Source: Planctomycetaceae bacterium UBA4732 (lineage in GTDB: Bacteria > Planctomycetota > Planctomycetia > Gemmatales > Gemmataceae). Taken from it: DNA of 6,210 bases. This document shows, piece after piece, positions 1 through 4,973 of this stretch (positions are counted from its first letter, which is position 1; each line of letters starts with the position of its first letter). The notes beneath the pieces are model-generated. The model did no database searches. It was not told the origin of the DNA and was given only the letters and a program-made list of their open reading frames with translations. The position numbers and the translations under genes were made by a program. Location of the stretch: assembly GCA_002404095.1 (NCBI GenBank), contig DHJA01000233.1:1-6210 (forward strand), read 5' to 3'.

Positions 1-9
1 GAGTAAAGT

Positions 10-55
10 ACGCCCGGCAGGATTTGAACCTGCGACCCTCGGTTTAGGAAACCGA
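10..55 (-). tRNA. 3' half of a tRNA-Arg(CCT), 5' half missing
   Basis: Read on the minus strand, this stretch folds as the last two thirds of a tRNA. The anticodon stem TCGGT/ACCGA (plus 51-55 and 39-43) encloses the loop TTCCTAA, which gives anticodon CCT (plus 46-48), so Arg for AGG codons. A 5-base variable loop follows, then the T arm GCAGG-TTCAAAT-CCTGC (plus 17-33) and the 3' acceptor strand CGGGCGT (plus 10-16), with discriminator A at 9. No CCA is encoded. The pairing 5' acceptor strand (ACGCCCG) and a canonical D arm should lie at about plus 56-82, and neither is there. I therefore read it as a truncated gene, not a working tRNA. Such 3' fragments are typical scars of tyrosine-integrase insertion into tRNA genes, but no integrase is visible in this window. 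Confidence 0.75.
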
Positions 56-411
56 ATCGGGGGTCGTCCACTCTTATCCGTCCTCGTCTATTGAAGTATG
101 CCACGCAAGGGGTTACGTCGAATCTCTATTCCGCCCACGTCCACGAATTTCCTTGAATGGCCGCCCTGTTGGCTACAGTGTGACTACAGACTGAAAGATA
201 GCCAGCTGGCGGCCCCTTAGAGGATGGGACAGCTCACCCGGGCGACAGCGCCGCTCTAAGATTATGAGGCGACCAGGTCGCCGAGGTTGCCCGCTCGCAG
301 ACAACAGTCCGCCCGCGCAGAGCGACGATTGGCACGCCGTTCGCTCCTTAGGCTTTCTGGTCCGCGACCCGTCCCGGTACGATCCATCGGCTTTCCGACC
401 CTGATCATGAC
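56..411. other. Gene-free spacer between tRNA fragment and kinase gene
   Basis: No convincing coding region is seen on either strand. The open frames that reach in from the kinase side are antisense shadows of the GC-rich kinase gene. The stretch must contain the kinase promoter, but I cannot name it. TTGAAT (153-158) and TACAGT (174-179) resemble sigma-70 boxes, yet their 15-base spacing and distance from the start make this weak. GGGTCG at 61-66 is complementary to CGACCC at 33-38 and could extend the anticodon-arm hairpin of the tRNA fragment. Confidence 0.5.
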
Positions 412-1752
412 ATGATTGCCTTCGCTTGCCCCCACTGCGGCGCGCCGCTCCGGATAGACGACAGCATGGCCGGGAGATCCGAGGCGTGTCCAGGCTGTAG
501 CCTGGTCGTGCAAGTCCCCGCGGCCGCCGAGCGAGCCTCCAGCCAACGCACTCTCCATCCTCCAGCCGCCGCGGAGGATACGGCGCCCGCCATCCCCGAC
601 TCCCTCGATTTGGCCCCTAGCCCCGACTACCCCTTCCTGGCGTCGCCGCAGGATCCGGACGAACTGGGCCGGCTCGGCCCTTATCGCGTCCTGAAAGTTC
701 TGGGGACCGGCGCCATGGGGGTCGTCTTCCAAGCGGAAGACCCGCACCTGAAGCGCATGGTGGCCCTGAAAGTAATGCGGCCGGCGCTGGCGGCCAGCGC
801 CGAATTCCACCGGCGATTCCTGCGCGAGGCCCGGCTATCCGCGTCCATCGACCATGAACACATCGTCACCATCTATCAGGTGGGGGAGGACCGCGGCGTC
901 CCGTTCTTAGCAATGCAGATGCTCCAGGGCGAGACCCTCGAAAATCGGCTGGACCGGGCGGGCGGTCGCCTGCCGCTGGCCGAGGTGCTGCGCGTCGGCC
1001 GGGAGGTCGCCGAAGGGCTGGCCGCGGCCCACGCACGCGGTCTGATCCACCGCGACATCAAGCCGGCCAACGTGTGGCTGGAGAAAGACCGGGGCCGGGT
1101 CAGGATCGTCGATTTCGGCCTGGCCCGTGGGGCCGAGCCGGACGCCCAATTCACCCAAGCCGGTGCCGTGATCGGCACACCCGCCTACATGGCGCCCGAG
1201 CAGGCCGTCGCCGCCGTGGTCGACGCCCGGTCGGACTTATTCAGTCTGGGGGCCGTGCTGTATCGGGCCGCTACGGGCGAGTCGCCGTTCGGGGGCAAGG
1301 ATACGCTATCCGTCCTGAGCGCGCTGGCGACTCGGACGCCGACGCCGCCGCACCGGATCGTCCCGTCCCTGCCGCGGATGTTTTCCGGCCTCGTGATGCG
1401 CCTTTTGGCCAAAGACCCGGCCGACCGGCCGCAGTCCGCCACGGAGGTGGTGGAGGCCATCGAGGCGCTGGAGCGCGGGGACGCGGATGAGGCGGCCGTC
1501 GCCTCTGTCGCGGAAGTGGCGCGCCCGCAGTCCCGAACGAGAGGGGAGCCTGCTTCGCCTCCCCCTTCCGCGGCTCGGGGCAAGGGAATGAAGAGCAAGG
1601 GGCCGAGCAAGGCGCGCCCCCGCGCGTCCCGTAAGGGGAAGCGGCCCCCGGCGCGAAGGGATTGGGGGCCGCTGGTACTGACGGTGGGGGTGGCGCTGCT
1701 TGTCGTAGCCGCCCTCTTCCTCTTCGTCGCCCTCCTCCTCCGTGCCAGGTAG
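412..1752 (+). CDS. Membrane-anchored Ser/Thr protein kinase with N-terminal zinc ribbon
   Basis: A 446-residue Hanks-type (PknB-like) kinase that should transfer phosphate from ATP to Ser/Thr of unknown targets. Residues 6-29 form a small zinc ribbon (CPHC at 6-9, CPGC at 26-29), followed by a Pro/Ala-rich linker. The kinase domain spans about 91-354 and looks catalytically complete: glycine loop GTGAMG (98-103), ATP-anchoring K120, helix-C E139, HRDIKPAN (213-220) with D215 as catalytic base, DFG (234-236), APE (261-263), DARSD (271-275) and R339. It is an RD kinase. A basic, Pro-rich, probably disordered segment (about 370-416) leads to one hydrophobic helix (about 419-443), after which only three residues remain. 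The kinase would therefore face the cytoplasm with no external sensor domain. The ATG at 412 is chosen because the zinc ribbon begins immediately after it. No clear Shine-Dalgarno sequence is seen. The zinc-ribbon-plus-kinase layout is common in planctomycetes; the substrate is unknown. Confidence 0.93.
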   Translation: MIAFACPHCGAPLRIDDSMAGRSEACPGCSLVVQVPAAAERASSQRTLHPPAAAEDTAPAIPDSLDLAPSPDYPFLASPQDPDELGRLGPYRVLKVLGTGAMGVVFQAEDPHLKRMVALKVMRPALAASAEFHRRFLREARLSASIDHEHIVTIYQVGEDRGVPFLAMQMLQGETLENRLDRAGGRLPLAEVLRVGREVAEGLAAAHARGLIHRDIKPANVWLEKDRGRVRIVDFGLARGAEPDAQFTQAGAVIGTPAYMAPEQAVAAVVDARSDLFSLGAVLYRAATGESPFGGKDTLSVLSALATRTPTPPHRIVPSLPRMFSGLVMRLLAKDPADRPQSATEVVEAIEALERGDADEAAVASVAEVARPQSRTRGEPASPPPSAARGKGMKSKGPSKARPRASRKGKRPPARRDWGPLVLTVGVALLVVAALFLFVALLLRAR

Positions 1753-2004
1753 CGGTCAGCGGCGGGAAGAGGAGGCCGGTTAAAGGGAAACAGTGGGACG
1801 GGAGGCGGGACGGCGACTTGCTTTCCGCAAGGAGAAGTTGCCGCCGTGGTTGGCAGGGCCGGACGGCGCGGCCGTTTGGGAAGAACCCTTTCGGATTCGG
1901 ATTGGCGGCGCCGCAGGTCTACGGCCGTCGCGCGACCCGCCCGCGGCACTCACGGCGTACCACGCAAAGACGCCGACGGCCGCCGTGTTTTTGCGGGTGC
2001 CAAA
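1753..2004. other. Spacer with no supportable gene
   Basis: Frames stay open on both strands here (about 1793-2020 plus, 1780-2016 minus), as expected at this GC content. None shows a domain, a ribosome binding site or a signal peptide that I recognise. It may be decayed coding DNA or an interspersed repeat, but I cannot show either. The promoter of the toxin-antitoxin remnant would have been at its right end. Confidence 0.4.
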
Positions 2005-2150
2005 TGCAACCGTCAAGTGACTGTCGAATAGGTCGAGTCGGAAAATCAGGCCCTCGCGGCGTGGAACCGATTGCTAAAGCTCATCGACCAACACCCCATC
2101 GTCGGACTGGCCGGAAATTTTCGCGGGATGAATTGTATGAACGCGATTGA
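2005..2150 (+). pseudogene. Remnant of a VapB-like antitoxin gene
   Basis: One frame reads NRQVTVE, then TAG at 2029-2031, then VESENQALAAWNRLLKLIDQ and HPIVGLAGN. At the T-run 2118-2121 the sense appears to pass to a frame one base away, which reads FSRDELYERD and stops at 2148-2150. An ending of the SRDELYERD kind is typical of small antitoxins encoded just upstream of PIN toxins, and this one overlaps the toxin start by 14 bases, as in coupled pairs. The start is also unclear: ATG at 2004 is out of frame by one base with the NRQVTVE reading. The gene thus seems to carry a nonsense codon, a one-base loss near the 3' end and perhaps a disturbed start. Calling it an antitoxin is inference from position, size and C-terminal style. 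Confidence 0.6.
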
Positions 2151-2555
2151 CACTAACATCGTCGCCTACACTTTCGACACAACCGCCCCGGTGAAGCAAA
2201 CCCTGGCACGGCAGTTGTTGTATAACCTGGTACTCAAGCCGCATGAAACTATCTTGTTGTGGCAGGCAGCGTCGAATTTCTCGCCTGCTTGCGGAAGGCC
2301 GAGAGGAAAGGCCTACTGACTGGAGAGCAAGTCAAGGTCAATTTTCGCGAAGTGCTGCAACTGTTCTCGCTAAAGTTCCCCACTGCAAAGGTATTTGATA
2401 GGGGCTTTGCCCTGCACGAACGCTATTCGTTGTCTCACTGGGACAGTTTGCTTGTCGCGGCCTGCCTGGAAGCCGGCGTCACTTGTCTCTACAGCGAAGA
2501 CATGCAACACGGCGCGGATTACGACGGCGTGAACATCGTCAATCCGTTCGTTTGA
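2137..2555 (+). pseudogene. Frameshifted PIN-domain (VapC-like) toxin gene
   Basis: Starting at ATG 2137 the product begins MNAIDTNIVAYTF, the opening strand of a PIN nuclease with the first metal-binding Asp at residue 5. The frame runs to LLWQAA at about 2271 and then degenerates to a stop at 2317-2319. The continuation VEFLACLRKAERKG is one base out of register and stays open to 2555. Restoring one base between about 2266 and 2272 would give a protein of about 139 residues with all four PIN acids: D5, E47 (VEF), D103 (HWDSLL) and D122 (SEDMQ). VapC proteins of this size cleave RNA, often initiator tRNA or rRNA, and are held by a VapB partner. As written, neither half contains the full active site, so the gene should be dead unless the shift is a sequencing error or is bypassed in translation. 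It converges on the phosphodiesterase gene. Confidence 0.85.
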
Positions 2556-2578
2556 GCTTTTCACGAAATGATCGACTG

Positions 2579-2595
2579 GCAGGTTACAAACCTGC
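2579..2595. repeat. Short perfect palindrome between convergent genes
   Basis: GCAGGTT (2579-2585) and AACCTGC (2589-2595) are exact complements separated by ACA. It sits in the 55-base gap between the toxin remnant and the stop of the phosphodiesterase gene. No T-run follows on either strand, so it is not a classical intrinsic terminator, though it may stop or protect transcripts. On the minus strand it reads as VQVCNLPV, a phrase I recall from spurious ORFs over interspersed palindromic repeats in planctomycetes and verrucomicrobia. The family assignment is from memory only. Confidence 0.55.
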
Positions 2596-2610
2596 ACCAC
2601 ATGTCCGCCG

Positions 2611-3996
2611 TCATTCCTCCAACCCCATCGCTCCCAGCACCAAATCGCCCACCGCCGTCATCGGCAATTCCGCTTCCCCCGGCGCCGTCCCCTCGCCGAT
2701 CAGCAACGGCCGGTCTTGTATATCTTCCGCCAGCAGTCCGTGACTGCCGCGCACCAGCCCCGCGTCCAGCGGCACGACATCGAACAGCGTGCGGAAGCCG
2801 AGTTTCTTCTGGACCAGCCGCCACGCCGCTCGTAACTTCGGCTGCCACAATTTCGGGTCAAAGAACAGCTCGCACGGGTCGTAACCCGGCTTGCGGTGGA
2901 TGTCGATGGTCCGGGCGTAGTCCGGCGCCCGGCGGTCGTCCAGCCAGAAGGGATACGCGAACCAGGAGTCCCGTTCCGCCAGCACAACCAACTCACCGGA
3001 GCGCTCATGGCGTAATTGCACTTCGCCGCGCTCCTCGCCTTCGAGGATACGGCCCACGCCCTTCAGTCCGCTCAGCACGTCGCGCACGTACCGGCGGTCG
3101 GCGAGGTCGGCGACGTAGACGTGGGCCAGTTGATGATCGCACACGGCGAACGCCCGGCTGTGGAACGTCTCCAGGGTCTCACCGAATGGACCGTCGCGCA
3201 CCGTCAGCAAGCCGGCTTCGCGCAGCGCTCGATTGAGATAAACCGGATGGCTTACATCGACATGGCCGTATTCGCTCACAACCCACGCCCGCGATCCTGT
3301 CGCCTGCACGGCATCGAGCAGCGGAGCGCAGGCGTCGTCCAGTTCGCGGACGAGGCGCGCCATGTCGCAGCCAGCGGGGCCGAATCGTTGCGGGTCGTAA
3401 TCCAGATGCGGCAGGTAGACGAGCGTCAGGTCCGGCCGGTCGTCGCGCAGCACTTCCGCCGCGCAGCGCGCGATCCACTGTGTACACGGCAAGCCCGCCA
3501 TCGGCCCCCAGAACGTCGAAAAGGGAAACGGCCCCAGCCGGCGTTCCAGGCGGTCCGTCAGCCCTTCCGGCCAGCCGTGGACGCCGAATACCTTGTTGCC
3601 GTCGGCCCCGTAGTACGGCTTCGGCGTCACGGTCCAATCGACCGCCGCCCCCTGATTGAACCACCAGAACAGCTTGGCGCAGCGGAACGGCCGGCCGTGC
3701 CCCGCCGCGCGCCGTCGCGCCGTCTGGTACAACGGTTCCGCCTGGATCAGCCGGTTCGACTGCTGCCAGAAGCGCACCTCGCCCGTGTCGCGCCACAGCC
3801 AGCCGTTGGCGACGACGCCGTGTTGTTCCGGCGTGCGGCCGGTAAGGATGCTGGCCTGCGCCGTGCAGGTCACGGCGGGGACGACCTCGCGCAACGGCCG
3901 CATCCAACCGGCCTTGGCCAGCGCGTGCAGACGCGGGGCGTACGGCAACAGCCGAGGCGTCAGGCCGACCGCATTCAGGAGTACCAATGACGACAT
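2611..3996 (-). CDS. Alkaline phosphatase family protein (type I phosphodiesterase/nucleotide pyrophosphatase-like)
   Basis: A 461-residue protein of the alkaline phosphatase superfamily, probably a metal-dependent hydrolase of phosphate esters or diesters; the substrate is unknown. The fold begins at MSSLVLLNAVGLTPRLL, where N8 occupies the usual first metal Asp position. VTCTAQ (42-47) carries the likely Thr nucleophile, followed by LTGRTPEQHG (51-60). Then come LPHLDYDPQRFGP (195-207), SEYGH (241-245), DHQLAH (287-292) and GSHG (417-420), which correspond to the remaining ligand segments. No signal peptide or membrane segment is seen, so a cytoplasmic location is likely. The frame is open upstream to 4101, but those 35 residues lie largely in the inverted-repeat element. 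The ATG at 3996 opens the conserved strand and has an AAAGGGA-type ribosome binding site four bases away. The gene stands alone. The length is normal for the group as I recall it and the frame is intact. Confidence 0.88.
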   Translation of the reverse strand: MSSLVLLNAVGLTPRLLPYAPRLHALAKAGWMRPLREVVPAVTCTAQASILTGRTPEQHGVVANGWLWRDTGEVRFWQQSNRLIQAEPLYQTARRRAAGHGRPFRCAKLFWWFNQGAAVDWTVTPKPYYGADGNKVFGVHGWPEGLTDRLERRLGPFPFSTFWGPMAGLPCTQWIARCAAEVLRDDRPDLTLVYLPHLDYDPQRFGPAGCDMARLVRELDDACAPLLDAVQATGSRAWVVSEYGHVDVSHPVYLNRALREAGLLTVRDGPFGETLETFHSRAFAVCDHQLAHVYVADLADRRYVRDVLSGLKGVGRILEGEERGEVQLRHERSGELVVLAERDSWFAYPFWLDDRRAPDYARTIDIHRKPGYDPCELFFDPKLWQPKLRAAWRLVQKKLGFRTLFDVVPLDAGLVRGSHGLLAEDIQDRPLLIGEGTAPGEAELPMTAVGDLVLGAMGLEE

Positions 3997-4032
3997 TGTT
4001 TCCCTTTTATTGCGACTATTGGCAAACATCCT

Positions 4033-4186
4033 CGTTGCGTACCCCGGACTCACGAGTACGTTCGCCCGGGGCTTTATCTCAGTCGCCCTTAGGGACTCCA
4101 AGACCTATTCTGTCAGCGACTTGAGTCCGGAGGGCGATCCAGTTAAAGCCCCGGGCAAAGTGTACTCACGAATCCGGGGTGCGACG
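4033..4186. repeat. Large imperfect inverted-repeat element (BIME/MITE-like)
   Basis: Arm 4033-4098 is roughly three-quarters identical to the reverse complement of arm 4123-4186, with a 24-base spacer. Each arm has its own palindromic core: CCCCGG (4042-4047) with CCGGGG (4066-4071), and CCCCGG (4149-4154) with CCGGGG (4174-4179). In both arms the core is followed by CTTTA. This is the layout of two REP units facing each other, or of a small non-autonomous element. No flanking target duplication is evident. It lies directly upstream of the phosphodiesterase gene (start 3996), so it could form a cruciform or an RNA stem near that gene's promoter or leader. The transposase remnant next to it reads into its right arm. 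Confidence 0.8.
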
Positions 4187-4263
4187 ACTGCATAAATCGG
4201 AGGCTCCCTGACGTTGGCGCGTCGTCTCGGGTGGGCGTCTTTTACTTAGATGACATTCACGCT

Positions 4264-4283
4264 GCGGTGCGGTGCGGTGCGGT
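4264..4283. repeat. Four tandem GCGGT pentamers
   Basis: Four exact copies of the five-base unit GCGGT lie just beyond the homologous end of the transposase remnant. In the antisense transposase frame they read within HRTAPQRE, in a tail that does not look like transposase. Probably a slippage product at the edge of the remnant. Confidence 0.85.
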
Positions 4284-4288
4284 TGGGA

Positions 4289-4560
4289 CCTGAAGCCGTT
4301 CCAGACTTTTCCGCCGCTGAAGTACAAGGCGCGCCGCGCGGCAACCGTCGCGGCGCCATCCTCGACCCAGCGCATGCCGGAGCCTTTCAAACGTTCGCCG
4401 CTGATTTTGCAGCCCGCCTCGGTGGGACCGCTGCCGATGTCCCAGCCCTGTTGACGGTACGTAGGATAGTCGGTGCGATGGCGGTGGTTCTCGAAATAGC
4501 CGATCCATTTCCGCAAGGCCTCGTCAACTTCGGCGGACGTGCGCGGCGGCAACGTCACAG
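4289..4560 (-). mobile_element. C-terminal remnant of an ISKra4-family transposase
   Basis: On the minus strand the frame open from 4579 to 4166 contains about 90 recognisable residues: VTLPPRTSAEVDEAL, then YFENHRHRTDY, IGSGPTEAGCKI, RLKGSGMRW and ALYFSGGKVWNGF. The IGSGxxEAxCK...RLKxSGMRW signature marks the C-terminal catalytic region of ISKra4-type transposases, which are normally several hundred residues long. The N-terminal two thirds or more are missing: upstream on this strand the DNA is the DUF4189 gene read backwards. Beyond about residue 97 the frame continues through the GCGGT repeats into the inverted-repeat arm, which is not family sequence. No terminal inverted repeats can be defined. 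The remnant cannot transpose. The family call rests on motif memory. Confidence 0.8.
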
Positions 4561-4850
4561 CCCGCGAGTGCGTGAGCAAGGCGGCGTGGGGCTACAGCTA
4601 TAATTACGGTTCGCAAGAAGAGGCGGAAGAAGAAGCGATCAAACAGTGCGAGGCCGACGACGCCAAAGCGGTGACCTGGGCGCGCAACGCCTGGTGCGCC
4701 CTGGCCCTTGGCGATGAAGGCGCCTACGGCCACGGCTGGGCTGACACCGCGTCGGCCGCCCGCGCCAAGGCGATGAAACAATGTCGCAAGTACGGCGAGC
4801 ATCCCCATATCGTTGTCTGTGTTTCTTCGGACGGGGAAGTCCAGAAATAG
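4539..4850 (+). pseudogene. DUF4189-domain protein lacking its N-terminus
   Basis: The recognisable part starts near 4586 and resembles the DUF4189 family, which are small, usually exported proteins of unknown function. It has two repeat-like halves. The first runs AWGYSYNYGSQEEAEEEAIKQC then NAWCALALGD. The second runs GHGWADTASAARAKAMKQC, ending in VVCVSS. Four Cys at KQC, WC, KQC and VVC fit the usual disulfide pattern. The export signal and first strand expected in front are absent. Instead the frame runs back through GTG 4572 to GTG 4539, and that stretch is antisense to the transposase remnant. No ribosome binding site stands before either GTG. It is most likely a gene whose 5' end was replaced by the insertion-sequence remnant. 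If it is still translated, the product would be cytoplasmic and unlikely to form disulfides. Confidence 0.7.
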
Positions 4851-4891
4851 CACCGCCGTTACCGCTTTTTCACTAAGATCACTAACGGCAC

Positions 4892-4927
4892 GGCGAGCCA
4901 GGGGCGTAGAGCCGCCCCCGGCTCGCC
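4892..4927. repeat. Two-tier palindrome upstream of nuoD
   Basis: GGCGAGCC (4892-4899) pairs with GGCTCGCC (4920-4927). Inside it GGGGCG (4901-4906) pairs with CGCCCC (4913-4918), leaving an A/C mismatch and a TAGAGC loop. AAAAA follows on the plus strand, so an intrinsic terminator is not supported in either direction: the T-run would precede the hairpin on the minus strand. It could still end or buffer transcription from the DUF4189 remnant, and nuoD begins 46 bases later. It resembles GC-rich interspersed palindromes I associate with Gemmata-like genomes, which is recollection rather than a search result. Confidence 0.75.
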
Positions 4928-4973
4928 AAAAAGTAATAGACTGCTGGCAAATACCCTTCCTCGGATGAGGCAC

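Noticed and set aside
153..179. TTGAAT and TACAGT as a promoter for the kinase gene
   Set aside because: The spacing is 15 bases, the -10 box is poor, and the site is over 230 bases from the start codon.
1185..1949. A 254-residue minus-strand frame across the kinase 3' end
   Set aside because: Low-complexity Arg/Ala/Pro composition, antisense to the kinase, no conserved motif.
1780..2020. Overlapping small frames on both strands after the kinase
   Set aside because: No domain, start signal or family could be named; codon patterns on both strands look alike, as in non-coding GC-rich DNA.
3016..3990. A 324-residue open frame on the plus strand, opposite the phosphodiesterase gene
   Set aside because: It is the antisense shadow of a well-recognised gene, has no domain or ribosome binding site, and has the Arg/His/Pro/Ala-rich make-up usual for GC-rich shadows.
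3997..4101. A 35-residue N-terminal extension of the phosphodiesterase
   Set aside because: It falls largely in the inverted-repeat arm and precedes the conserved first strand, while ATG 3996 has a ribosome binding site.
4033..4186. A CRISPR array or riboswitch
   Set aside because: There are only two units, in opposite orientation, with no spacers of constant length, and no riboswitch core that I can recognise.
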